Positions 9,234 to 17,530 of a DNA stretch of 48,067 bases are shown piece by piece. Each line of letters begins with the position of its first letter. The stretch's first letter is position 1. Source of the stretch: Helicobacter apodemus (GTDB taxonomy: Bacteria; Campylobacterota; Campylobacteria; Campylobacterales; Helicobacteraceae); NCBI RefSeq assembly GCF_000765745.2, contig NZ_JRPC02000019.1, positions 1 through 48,067 on the forward strand, written 5' to 3'. The position numbers and the translations under genes were made by a program. The notes beneath the pieces were generated by a model. That model saw only the letters and a program-made list of their open reading frames with translations, did no database searches and was not told where the DNA came from.

Positions 9234-9962
9234 TTAATGTGTAAGAATCTTGCTTAAAAAGAGCCGTGTTCGCTCATTTTTAGGATTCTCAAAAAAGTTT
9301 TTAGGGGTATCTTGTTCTATAATTGCCCCATTTTCCATAAATATCACCCTATCGGCTACTTCTTTAGCAAAGCCCATTTCGTGTGTTACTATAACCATTG
9401 TTGTGCCTTTTTCATAGGAAATTTTTCGCATTACATCTAGCACTTCTTGCACAGTTTCTGGATCTAGTGCAGAAGTTGGCTCATCAAAAAGGATAATTTT
9501 CTTTTGGGTGCAAAGACTTCTTGCGATTGCTACTCTTTGTTGTTGTCCTCCACTAAGTGTAGCTGGATATACATTTGCCTTTTCTTCTAATCCTACTACT
9601 TGGAGGTATTTATAGGCAATTTCTTTTGCTTCTTTTTTGTTCTTCTTTTGGATTTTCATAGGTGCAAGCGTGAGATTCTCTAACACACTCATATGGGGAT
9701 AAAGGTTAAAGTGCTGAAATACCATCGCACAATATTTACGACAAATAGTAAGCTTTGTTTTGTGTGTAAGCTCAATGCCATTAATGATGACTTTCCCTGA
9801 ACTCACTTCCTCTAAACCATTCATACAACGAATTGTTGTGCTTTTGCCACTTCCACTAGGACCTATAATAACGAGCTTTTCACCTTCATTAACAATTAGA
9901 TTAATATCTTTTAACACTTGGTTTGTGCCATAAAATTTATTTACATTTTTAAGCTCAATCAA
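9234..9962 (-). CDS. pebC: Amino-acid ABC transporter ATP-binding protein (PebC/GlnQ type)
   Basis: Energises the PEB1-type importer. The 242-residue ATPase shows Walker [10 protein letters not shown] (residues 34-42), the Q-loop [15 protein letters not shown], signature [15 protein letters not shown], Walker [12 protein letters not shown] and the switch histidine in [15 protein letters not shown]. All are intact. The start is a TTG at 9962 with AGAGG a few bases upstream; no ATG in frame gives a better start, and [12 protein letters not shown] is the usual family N-terminus. It is the first gene of the operon, with a TATAAAGATAAT region about 30 bases upstream (near 9983-10001, minus strand) as a possible promoter. 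Confidence 0.91.
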   Translation of the reverse strand: MIELKNVNKFYGTNQVLKDINLIVNEGEKLVIIGPSGSGKSTTIRCMNGLEEVSSGKVIINGIELTHKTKLTICRKYCAMVFQHFNLYPHMSVLENLTLAPMKIQKKNKKEAKEIAYKYLQVVGLEEKANVYPATLSGGQQQRVAIARSLCTQKKIILFDEPTSALDPETVQEVLDVMRKISYEKGTTMVIVTHEMGFAKEVADRVIFMENGAIIEQDTPKNFFENPKNERTRLFLSKILTH

Positions 9963-10494
9963 GATAGACCTCTTTTGATGAATACAAATTATCTTTATAT
10001 AGAGTTCATTCTAAGAAAACAAAATTTAAAAAAAACTTAATATCTTAAGGTATTATAAGAAAAGCTATTTATATGTTACTAATAATGATTAAGCAGGTGG
10101 AATGATTTGGGGGTAGGGGCTGGATAGTTATTTCACTTCGCTTATTTTGAAGTTTAATAATACTAAGATAGTATATTATTTAAAGAATATTGATGAAACT
10201 TAAGTTTATCTAAAATATCTATTTGTGGTAGTTTTTAAAGATTCTCATTAAATTTTATTTTTTGGATTAGGTATATCTTAATAAAAGAGATAGAAATCTT
10301 GGATGAGGATTTGCGTTTATAGCAAATACAAAATATGTTTTTCATAGATTAAATTCACATTATATTAATCTTTTTGATAATTAGTATATGTTTTTGTGTT
10401 GTCATTAGAATATCTTTCAGATTTTTTTAAAATTGTTTAAATATAATTATAATAATAGTTATTATATATAATTTTAGTATTAAGTTGGTTACAA
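9963..10494. other. 532-base divergent intergenic region
   Basis: It separates the minus-strand PEB1 operon from the plus-strand metal-uptake-like operon. I find no supported gene: the stretch is extremely AT-rich with stops in all frames. It holds the pebC promoter region near 9983-10001, and an inverted repeat with a -10 at 10448-10472 in front of the plus-strand operon. The middle (about 10080-10440) shows nothing I can name. Confidence 0.6.
10448..10472 (+). promoter_or_regulatory. Candidate Fur-type operator overlapping a -10 element
   Basis: Two perfect eight-base arms, TATAATAA (10448-10455) and TTATTATA (10459-10466), flank TAG. This strongly resembles the AT-rich TAATAATnATTATTA dyad bound by Helicobacter pylori Fur. 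A TATAAT at 10467-10472 follows directly, so a bound repressor would block the promoter. The operon ATG is at 10495. Position and symmetry are seen in the sequence; the regulator is inferred, and very AT-rich DNA makes such dyads easier to find by chance. It lacks the 11-base half-site spacing of a NikR box. Confidence 0.5.
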
Positions 10495-11172
10495 ATGATT
10501 GATTATATTAATATCAGCTCTAGCATTGATTTTATCAAATATCACGGGGGGATTTGTGTTTTGGATACACAGCAAGATTCTTCTATGGATTTTGGGCTAA
10601 AAGATAGTATATATCAAAATGTTTTTGTTAATGTGGATGCGTATGAGGGATTAGAATCTGCTTTTTTGGGAGATTCTTTGAAGGAGGCTTTTAGAATAAT
10701 TCTTATTCCAAGTGGAATCGATCAGGTTTTGCTCTATCATCATAAAGAGGTGATTGCGAAATTTTTAGATAAGGGTGGGATTTTGCTTAGTTTTGGGCAA
10801 AATTATAAGGAGTGGCTACCGGGAAACTCTTTGTATCAAGTTAGCCAAACTCCCCTTAAAAATAGAAAAATCCTAACCTGTAAGCATCCTATTACAATGG
10901 GCGTTAGAGATTATGATATTACCTATAGGAGGGGTGTTTGTGGGTTTTTTTCTCGCGGATATTTTAATCCCCCTAAAAATGCAGAGATTTTTTTAAAGGA
11001 TAATGCTGATTGTTGCGTGGGGTATATTGATAGAGATTCTACAAATGGGGTGATTCTTAGCACTGCTGGGGCAGATTTGTTTGGCTATGGACTTTTTGAG
11101 CAAAGCACAGCTAAGAGGCTTGGATTAAATCTTTTAATCTATCTTGCAGAGATTGTAAAGGAGAGGTGTTGA
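10495..11172 (+). CDS. Unrecognised amidotransferase-like protein, first gene of a metal-uptake-like operon
   Basis: I do not recognise this 225-residue protein by name. It has no signal peptide or membrane segment, so it is predicted to be cytosolic. The pattern of a hydrophobic strand (ILIPSG), a helix, then FLDKGGILLSFGQNYKEWLP resembles the class I glutamine-amidotransferase/ThuA-like fold, in which a GG turn precedes a buried strand. No Cys-His-Glu triad can be assigned with confidence. The end has a second conserved-looking stretch (LSTAGADLFGYGLFEQ). The next gene encodes a protein of the same general pattern. Position at the head of a binding protein/TonB receptor/ABC operon, behind a Fur-like dyad, suggests a role in handling the imported ligand or its chelator. 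Confidence 0.6.
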   Translation: MIDYINISSSIDFIKYHGGICVLDTQQDSSMDFGLKDSIYQNVFVNVDAYEGLESAFLGDSLKEAFRIILIPSGIDQVLLYHHKEVIAKFLDKGGILLSFGQNYKEWLPGNSLYQVSQTPLKNRKILTCKHPITMGVRDYDITYRRGVCGFFSRGYFNPPKNAEIFLKDNADCCVGYIDRDSTNGVILSTAGADLFGYGLFEQSTAKRLGLNLLIYLAEIVKERC

Positions 11173-11783
11173 AAAAGGCGATTATTGTGGGCGGGAGTTT
11201 TTATCATGATTATTTGTTTAAGGCTTGTGGCGGAAAGTTTGGAGAGATATTTGATACAAAGATTTATTTGCCAGATCTCTACAAAGAGGATTTAAGTAGT
11301 TTTGATTACGTAGTGATAAGCTCTAGGCTTAATCCTAAGTTTTTAATGCAAAATGCCAACAAATTCTTGGAGTTTATCAATAATGGAGGGCATATTGTTT
11401 TATTAGGAGGGGCTGAAGTGGAGTTTTTGCCTCATTTGCATTATCAAAGCTCTGAAGTGAATTTTTGGTGGTGGGTGCATAAGGGGGCAGATTTACCTCT
11501 TTATGCTTTTGATGCTTCTCATCAATTATGGGATTTTTTAAGGGTTGGTGAGTGTAAATGGCATTATCACGGAGTTTTTAAAGAAAATGAAAAATATGAG
11601 AAAATCTTAGTTAATGAAATTGGGGAGGCGATTATTTGCAAAAGTCATCATTTTAAAGGGAATCTTTATTTAACTTCCCTTGATCCTGATTTTCACATAG
11701 GGCAGGGGTTTATGCCTGTTACTATTCCCTTTTTGGATAAATATATGCAATGGATAGAATCGGATATTTTGGGGACAAAATGA
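11169..11783 (+). CDS. Second amidotransferase/ThuA-like protein, histidine-rich
   Basis: Unrecognised 204-residue protein, probably a distant paralogue of the preceding one: FDYVVISSRLNP, then FINNGGHIVLLGGAEVEFLP occupy the same places as the first protein's ILIPSG and FLDKGGILLSFGQNYKEWLP. It is rich in His, with LPHLHYQS, CKWHYHGVF and KSHHFKGN, which could bind metal or form an active site. No export signal is seen. The start is uncertain: GTG at 11166 and TTG at 11169 are adjacent, and the AAGGAG at 11158-11163 is better spaced (five bases) for TTG. It overlaps the upstream stop and its own TGA overlaps the next ATG, so it is firmly part of the operon. Confidence 0.6.
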   Translation: MKKAIIVGGSFYHDYLFKACGGKFGEIFDTKIYLPDLYKEDLSSFDYVVISSRLNPKFLMQNANKFLEFINNGGHIVLLGGAEVEFLPHLHYQSSEVNFWWWVHKGADLPLYAFDASHQLWDFLRVGECKWHYHGVFKENEKYEKILVNEIGEAIICKSHHFKGNLYLTSLDPDFHIGQGFMPVTIPFLDKYMQWIESDILGTK

Positions 11784-12733
11784 AAAAGATTCTAGCATTT
11801 TCTATACTTTTGGCATTGCCTTTGTTTGCGGAGGTGAAAGTAGCGGTTTTTGGTGGATTGTGGCCTATGCCGGTGATTTTGAGTTTCTTAACAGATGCTC
11901 AAATTGTTTATATGCCAAAAGCTTCTGTAAATGCGGCAAAGTATTCAGTTGTTGCGGAATTAAAGCCGGAGTTTTTGGAGATTCCTTATGGGAGTAATGA
12001 AAACATTGAGGAGCTGTTGGGGTTGGATGTAGATGTGTATATGTGCCATATAGCAGATATGAAGCTCTATACCCAGCTTCAAAGGGCAAATAAAGAGGTG
12101 ATAAGTTTCCCAGTCAATGTGGAGAATTATAATCTCAAAAAAGCCTTGCAAGTGTGGCTAGAGGGTGTGGGAAAGTATTTTGACATTGCTTTAAAGCAAA
12201 AGGAGATTTTAGAGGATATTACGCAAACAGAGGAGTTTATCGCAAAGCGCACTCAAGATTCTCAAGCAAAAGTAATGATTTTAAAATCCCTAAATCATAA
12301 TCAGATTGCTCTAGGAGGGAGGGATTATCTAATCGAAAAAAGCGGAGGGGAAAATGTTTTTAAATCCTCTAATGATGGTCTTGTAAATCTTGAGGCGATT
12401 TATAAATTTGACCCGGATGTGATTTTTATCACTAATTTTACAGATACGCAAGAAAAAGATTTATTGCAGTCCAAAGAATGGCAGAGGTTAAAAGCGGTGA
12501 AGGAAAAAAGAGTGCATAAGCTCCCCCTAGCGACTTATCGCCCTTATGCGCCAAGTCTTGATATTGCGCCTACCTTGCTTTTTATGGCAAAGAAAACCTA
12601 TCCATCTTTATTTGAAGATATATCCTTAGAGGATATTTTTAAAAAGCATTTCTTGAAATTTTATGGAATCCCTCTTACCCAAAAGCAAGTAGAGTTGATT
12701 TTAAAGCCTGATTTTAGGGCTGGGATTATTTAA
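11780..12733 (+). CDS. FecB/BtuF-like periplasmic binding protein (metal or metal-chelate), copy 1
   Basis: Cluster A (class III) solute-binding protein for a TonB-dependent import route. From ATG 11780 it is 317 residues with a clean Sec signal (MKKILAFSILLALPLFAE) and no lipobox, so it is soluble in the periplasm. The start at 11780 is chosen over 11750 because the signal peptide begins there, GGGGA lies just upstream, and it gives an ATGA overlap with the previous gene. The long backbone helix (about residues 140-175) and FDPDVIFITNFTD are typical of the FecB/TroA-like fold. The N-terminal lobe begins with an unusual GLWPMP motif. It is clearly paralogous to the next gene. Confidence 0.8.
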   Translation: MKKILAFSILLALPLFAEVKVAVFGGLWPMPVILSFLTDAQIVYMPKASVNAAKYSVVAELKPEFLEIPYGSNENIEELLGLDVDVYMCHIADMKLYTQLQRANKEVISFPVNVENYNLKKALQVWLEGVGKYFDIALKQKEILEDITQTEEFIAKRTQDSQAKVMILKSLNHNQIALGGRDYLIEKSGGENVFKSSNDGLVNLEAIYKFDPDVIFITNFTDTQEKDLLQSKEWQRLKAVKEKRVHKLPLATYRPYAPSLDIAPTLLFMAKKTYPSLFEDISLEDIFKKHFLKFYGIPLTQKQVELILKPDFRAGII

Positions 12734-12746
12734 TAAAAGGAATAAG

Positions 12747-13715
12747 ATGTTAAAGATTATTGTATTGTTTTGTGGAGTATTTTTAAGCTTTACTCTTGCC
12801 ACACAATCTCATAAAGTAGCAGTTATTGGGCTTTGGCCACTTCCTTCATTATTAGCATTTTGGAGTGATGCGAAGCTAGTTTATATCCCAAGAACCTCTT
12901 ATAATGTTATGCAAAACTCTATTAATGAAAAGTATTTTCCGCAGTATAAAGAGGCAAGAATTGGCAATAATGAAAATTTAGAAGAGTTGTTGGCTATGGA
13001 TGTGGATATTTATATTTGTGGCTTTGCAAATCTTAAAATTTGTGGCGGATTAAAGAATGCTGGGGTAAAAGTCATAGAACTTAGCACCAATATAGAAAAT
13101 CATAATTCTAAAAAGACTTTAGAGCATTGGCTTGTAGAATTGCAACCTTATTTTGCCATTGAAGCAAAAAACCAAAAACTTATTCATTCTATCACCCAAA
13201 TTGAAAAGCTTATAGAGGAGAAAACAAAGAATATCGCTAAGCCTAAGGTTTTGATTATTCACCGCTTTGATAAAGATAATATCACAACGGGGTATTTTTC
13301 GCATTATCTCATTCAAAGTAGCGGAGGGGAGAATCCCTTAGGTTATGGGGACTTTAAAAGTATCAGCGTAGAGGAGATTTATAACCTTGATCCTGATGTG
13401 ATTTATATTTCTAACTTTACTCCCTTATCCCCTCAAGAGTTTATGAAAAAGAAAGAATATAAGAGCCTAAAAGCTGTTAAGCAAAATAGGGTTTATAAGC
13501 TCCCCCTAGCGACTTATCGTCCCTTTGCTCCCAGTCTTGAGTTAGGACCTGTATTGTTATTTTTAGCCAAGCATAACCATCTAGAAGCTTTTAAGGATTT
13601 GGATATGAGAAAAATCTTTAAAGACTATTTTTATGAGTTTTATGAGATTGCCTTAGAGGAAAAAGAGTTGGATTTAATTTTAAATCCTAATGCAAAAACA
13701 GGAATCCATTATTAA
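12747..13715 (+). CDS. FecB/BtuF-like periplasmic binding protein (metal or metal-chelate), copy 2
   Basis: Paralogue of the preceding binding protein, 322 residues, with signal peptide (MLKIIVLFCGVFLSFTLA). Shared landmarks are GLWPLP near the mature start, NNENLEELLAMDVDIYIC, NIENHNSKKTLEHWL, LDPDVIYISNFTP and HKLPLATYRP/YKLPLATYRP. The last motif is encoded by 25 identical bases in both genes (12516-12540 and 13495-13519). AAAAGGAATAAG precedes the ATG. Two binding proteins serving one FecCD-type permease suggests two related ligands or two redox/chelate forms. The substrate cannot be read from the sequence: nickel, cobalt, ferric chelates, haem and cobalamin all remain possible. Confidence 0.8.
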   Translation: MLKIIVLFCGVFLSFTLATQSHKVAVIGLWPLPSLLAFWSDAKLVYIPRTSYNVMQNSINEKYFPQYKEARIGNNENLEELLAMDVDIYICGFANLKICGGLKNAGVKVIELSTNIENHNSKKTLEHWLVELQPYFAIEAKNQKLIHSITQIEKLIEEKTKNIAKPKVLIIHRFDKDNITTGYFSHYLIQSSGGENPLGYGDFKSISVEEIYNLDPDVIYISNFTPLSPQEFMKKKEYKSLKAVKQNRVYKLPLATYRPFAPSLELGPVLLFLAKHNHLEAFKDLDMRKIFKDYFYEFYEIALEEKELDLILNPNAKTGIHY

Positions 13716-13725
13716 GGAATTGAAA

Positions 13726-15807
13726 ATGAAAAAATATATCGTGTCATTATTGGCCATGAGTGCTTTGGTGGCTAATGATAAAGTTGTTTTGGATAAGGCT
13801 AGTATTTCTGGGGAGAGCTTTCAAGAGACTGCTTGGGAGTTGTTAGAGTATCAATCACAAATGCCTACTAAAAATGTGAGTCTTATTGGAGAAAAACAGC
13901 TTTTAGAATCTAGCAGTGGAAGTGGAGGGATTCAAAGTATTTTAGAGGGGATTGCGGGCATAACTTATGCAAGGACTTCAGGATTAGGAGGGAATATAAG
14001 TATTAGGGGGCAAAATACGCGTAATGGGCGATCCATTATCGCCATAGATGGTGTTAGAGTGAATGGTAGGACAGAGTTAGAATTTGATATGATTGATCCT
14101 TTGGCGATTCAAAGTATTGAGATTATTCGGGGTGCTGCTTCTTCTATGTATGGCTCTAATGCGATGAATGGAGTGATAAATTTTAAGACTAGGCGATGGA
14201 TGGGGGATGTTTCTGCTCCTTTTAAAATGGATGCAAAAATCCGAGGAGTAGAGGTAGCTAGTGTCAATAATGCCCTTGGAGGGAGGGCGGAAGTCTTAGG
14301 TGGCGGTGATGGTTGGGATGTTTTGGTGGGTTTAACAGGAAGAAAAGCGTCAGATTTTAGAACTCCAGCAGGAGTTGCTAAGGAATCTAAATATCATTCC
14401 TATGGCACAGATTTTAATATAGGCTATACCAAAAATGCCATTCGCTATTATTTATCGGGGAAATATTATAGTGTTAGCAACCACGAAGCTAATGGGTTAT
14501 TTAGCCGTCCCGGAACTTCTTATGGTTTTACAATGTCTGAAGATCCTTTAAGAGAGATCTACTTAAAAATGGGGGTGAAAGCCTATGAGTTAGCAGGTTT
14601 TGCCGATAAGATGGATTGGTATGCTTACTGGAGGAGGTGGGATACAGATATTTATAATCAGCTTCCTAATGGGCAGTATCGGCATAGAAAGGTTTATAAT
14701 AATAACTATGTGGGAGGGAGATTAAACTTGGATAAAACCTTAAAATCCCATTCTTTGAGCTATGGGATTGATGTTTGGAGTTCTATTTCTCCCACACAGC
14801 TAAGGGATGAGGTGATAAGACCCAATCCTAGAGTGATACTTAATTCAAGGGATACTTATCAAGTCTCCATTGCCCCTTATATCAAAGATGATTATTACTT
14901 AAATGAGGCTTGGATTCTCTCTGGTTCTTTGCGGTATGATTATTATAAGATGAAAATAGGTAAAAAGAAATCGACAACAGAGAGGATGGATACTACTCTT
15001 GAGACGACTAGATTTTTAGATTCTCATTCGACGATGACAACAGGGGCTTTAACAGGAAATTTAGGGGCTACTTATTTTATCAATGATAAATTCTCCCTAA
15101 ATGCAAATATCTCTCAAGATTTCAAATCTCAAGGCACTACGGGTATGTTTCCTAACTATGGGGCATCCATTCAAACCCTTGCAAATTTAGATTTAAAGCC
15201 AGAAACTGGGCAAACCTATGAGATAGGTGCTAAATTTGCTGATAAAAACCATTATAGCTCTTTGAATTTTTATCGCACGAATTATACGGATATGATAGCC
15301 CTACAAAGCCTTAATGCAACTACCCAACAATACCAAAATATAGGAAAAGCTTATGTTCAAGGGATTGAGCTAGAAAGTGTGCATCGCTTTTTGGAGAAGT
15401 GGAATCTCCAATTAGTGGGAGCTTATACTTATGGACAAGACAAAACCGCTAATAAGCCTTTAGCTTATATTGCTCCTTTTAGTGGAAGTTTAAGTTTGGG
15501 GTATGATTTTCTCTGGGGGAGCTTGAGCTGGATTCAAAGGCTTTATCTAGGGAAAAAGAGAATTAATAATACTCAAGAGAGGGAGAGTAAAACCTATACG
15601 ATGAGTGATATTAAAGCGGTGATGAATTTAGGGTATTTTAAGAAAGACTTTAAAGATATGGAGATGATTGTTGGTGTGGAGAATCTCTTTAATACCAAAG
15701 GAAGGAATCCTGCCACCCAAGAAAACATAAATTATAGTAGGGCTTTAACCAATCCCCTCTTAGAACCCGGAATCAACGCATTTATGAAGTTTGCGTATAA
15801 ATACTAA
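13726..15807 (+). CDS. TonB-dependent outer-membrane receptor
   Basis: Outer-membrane beta-barrel that imports a scarce ligand using TonB/ExbBD energy. From ATG 13726 it is 693 residues: signal peptide, then a plug domain (about residues 35-160) with ISIRGQNTRNGRSIIAIDGVR and IEIIRGAASSMYGSNAMNGVI, which are hallmark plug motifs. A 22-strand-type barrel follows, ending in FMKFAYKY with the expected aromatic C-terminus. The start at 13726 is chosen over 13690 because it has AAGGAA upstream and opens the signal peptide. It lies between the binding proteins and the FecCD permease, so all are expected to share one substrate. The stop overlaps the permease start (TAATG). Confidence 0.92.
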   Translation: MKKYIVSLLAMSALVANDKVVLDKASISGESFQETAWELLEYQSQMPTKNVSLIGEKQLLESSSGSGGIQSILEGIAGITYARTSGLGGNISIRGQNTRNGRSIIAIDGVRVNGRTELEFDMIDPLAIQSIEIIRGAASSMYGSNAMNGVINFKTRRWMGDVSAPFKMDAKIRGVEVASVNNALGGRAEVLGGGDGWDVLVGLTGRKASDFRTPAGVAKESKYHSYGTDFNIGYTKNAIRYYLSGKYYSVSNHEANGLFSRPGTSYGFTMSEDPLREIYLKMGVKAYELAGFADKMDWYAYWRRWDTDIYNQLPNGQYRHRKVYNNNYVGGRLNLDKTLKSHSLSYGIDVWSSISPTQLRDEVIRPNPRVILNSRDTYQVSIAPYIKDDYYLNEAWILSGSLRYDYYKMKIGKKKSTTERMDTTLETTRFLDSHSTMTTGALTGNLGATYFINDKFSLNANISQDFKSQGTTGMFPNYGASIQTLANLDLKPETGQTYEIGAKFADKNHYSSLNFYRTNYTDMIALQSLNATTQQYQNIGKAYVQGIELESVHRFLEKWNLQLVGAYTYGQDKTANKPLAYIAPFSGSLSLGYDFLWGSLSWIQRLYLGKKRINNTQERESKTYTMSDIKAVMNLGYFKKDFKDMEMIVGVENLFNTKGRNPATQENINYSRALTNPLLEPGINAFMKFAYKY

Positions 15808-16787
15808 TGAAATATCTATTGCTTTTATGCGTCTTGGCATTGCTTAGTTTTTTTGTTTTAGGTGTTGGACGCTATCCCTTAGAGTATCGACAGATTTTAG
15901 AAGTTTTACTCTCTCCTTGGGCTACAACTCTTGATGAGAGGTTGCGTTATATTATCCTTGAAGTGCGTTTGCCACGCATTGTCTTAGCTATTTTTGTGGG
16001 GGCATCTTTGGGGATTTGTGGAGCTTCTTTTCAAAGCATTTTTAGGAATCCTCTAGCTTCACCTGATATTTTAGGCGTGGCAAGTGGGGCTGGGTTTGGA
16101 GCTGCTTTGGCAATCCTTTTGGGGTTGAATATTTATTTTTTAACCCTCTTTGCCTTTGCTTTTGGGATTTTGACTTTAATTTTAGTGTTGCTTATTGTGA
16201 GGGATTCTAATAATAGAATTATGATTATCTTAGGCGGTATCATTATTTCTGCTCTTTTTCAGAGTTTTATCTCGCTTTTAAAGTATATTGCAGACCCTCA
16301 AGATGCCTTACCGGCAATGACTTATTGGTTGCTTGGTTCTTTAAATGTCAGTGATTTTCATCAGCTAATCTTTTGTTGTTTGGGAATGCTTTTTGGCGGG
16401 ATCATTATTTTTGTGTATCGTTGGAAGCATAATCTTTTAATGCTTGATGACAATGAAGCAAAAAGCTTAGGATTGAATATTAGAAGTTTAAGAATAGGTT
16501 TAATCTTCGCCTCTACACTAATGGTATCGTGTGTGGTGAGTATTTGTGGGATTATTGGCTGGGTTGGTTTAATCATTCCCCATATTGCAAGAATGATTGG
16601 GGGTAGTAATATGAGTTCGGTTATGTCGCTTAGTTTAGTGCTTGGCGCAATTTTTATGTTGGTTATTGATACTTTAAGCAGATCCCTAAGCTCTGAAGAG
16701 ATTCCTATCTCTATCTTAAGTGCCGTTATTGGGGCTTTGTTTTTTATTGTGATACTTTATCGTTTTAAAGGAGTGATGAAATTATGA
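15807..16787 (+). CDS. FecCD/BtuC-family ABC transporter permease
   Basis: Inner-membrane permease of a type II ABC importer for siderophores, haem, cobalamin or related metal chelates. The 326-residue protein has nine to ten predicted membrane segments. Family landmarks are LRLPRI-like EVRLPRIVLAIFVGASLGICGASFQSIFRNPLASPDILG (given here as the region around residues 48-90), GLNIRSLRIGL, and the ATPase coupling helix region GWVGLIIPHIARMIGG. It shares bases with both neighbours (TAATG at its start, ATGA at its end), which indicates strong translational coupling. Only one permease gene is present, so it should work as a homodimer. Confidence 0.91.
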   Translation: MKYLLLLCVLALLSFFVLGVGRYPLEYRQILEVLLSPWATTLDERLRYIILEVRLPRIVLAIFVGASLGICGASFQSIFRNPLASPDILGVASGAGFGAALAILLGLNIYFLTLFAFAFGILTLILVLLIVRDSNNRIMIILGGIIISALFQSFISLLKYIADPQDALPAMTYWLLGSLNVSDFHQLIFCCLGMLFGGIIIFVYRWKHNLLMLDDNEAKSLGLNIRSLRIGLIFASTLMVSCVVSICGIIGWVGLIIPHIARMIGGSNMSSVMSLSLVLGAIFMLVIDTLSRSLSSEEIPISILSAVIGALFFIVILYRFKGVMKL

Positions 16788-17527
16788 GTTTGTTTCGTGT
16801 AGAAAATGGAGCGTTTTATCGTAATAAAAAAGTGATTTTTGAAAAAATAGATTTTGAAGTTAATGGTGGTGAGATATTGGCAATACTTGGTTGTAATGGG
16901 GTTGGAAAAACAACTTTGATTCAGTGTTGTATGGGGTTTTTGAAATGGAAAGAGGGGGGAAGTTATTTGCAAGATAAAGCCATTTTAAGTATGGATTCTA
17001 AGGAATTATTTTCAAAAATTGGCTTTATTCCTCAAGCCAAGAATTTTAATATTGGCTTATCTGTGTTTGATATGGTGTTGTTAGGTTGCAATGCTAAGAT
17101 AGATTTTAACCCTAAAAAAGAGCATTGTTTGAGGGTGGAAAAAATATTACAAGAAGTTGGGATCATACATTTAAAGGATAAAACTTGCGATGCCTTAAGT
17201 GGAGGTGAATTGCAGATGGTTATTTTTGCTAGAGCTTTGGTAAATGATCCTTTGGTGGTGGTTTTAGATGAGCCAGAATCCCATTTAGATTTTCACAATC
17301 AGCATAAAATTTTAGAGATTTTAAAGCTTTTAAAGCATAGGGGTAAGGGGATAATTATTAATACGCATTATCCGCAAAATGCCCAAATGTTAGCGGATAA
17401 AGTTCTTATTATGCACAAAAATCAAGAATATCTCTTGGGGGATAATAGGCTTTTAACTAAGAAGCAGTTAGCTAGAAGCTTTGAGGTAGAGGTTGGGTTT
17501 TTTGATTATCTTGCAATGGCGATGTAA
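16784..17527 (+). CDS. FecE/BtuD-type ABC transporter ATP-binding protein
   Basis: ATPase that drives the FecCD-type importer. The 247-residue protein has Walker A GCNGVGKTT (residues 34-42), Q-loop IPQAKNFNIGL, signature LSGGELQMVIFARAL, Walker B VVLDEPESHLDF and the switch histidine in NTHYPQNA. All functional motifs are intact. Its ATG overlaps the permease stop. It is the last gene of the seven-gene operon; its stop lies only three bases from the stop of the convergent der gene, so transcription from both sides must end inside the neighbouring gene or at overlapping signals. Confidence 0.9.
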   Translation: MSLFRVENGAFYRNKKVIFEKIDFEVNGGEILAILGCNGVGKTTLIQCCMGFLKWKEGGSYLQDKAILSMDSKELFSKIGFIPQAKNFNIGLSVFDMVLLGCNAKIDFNPKKEHCLRVEKILQEVGIIHLKDKTCDALSGGELQMVIFARALVNDPLVVVLDEPESHLDFHNQHKILEILKLLKHRGKGIIINTHYPQNAQMLADKVLIMHKNQEYLLGDNRLLTKKQLARSFEVEVGFFDYLAMAM

Positions 17528-17530
17528 GGG

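Noticed and set aside
10448-10466. NikR-type operator
   Set aside because: The half-sites are only three bases apart, not about eleven, so a Fur-like dyad fits better.
11865-12151. Minus-strand ORFs opposite the first FecB-like gene
   Set aside because: They are shadows of a gene with a clear signal peptide, ribosome-binding site and family motifs.
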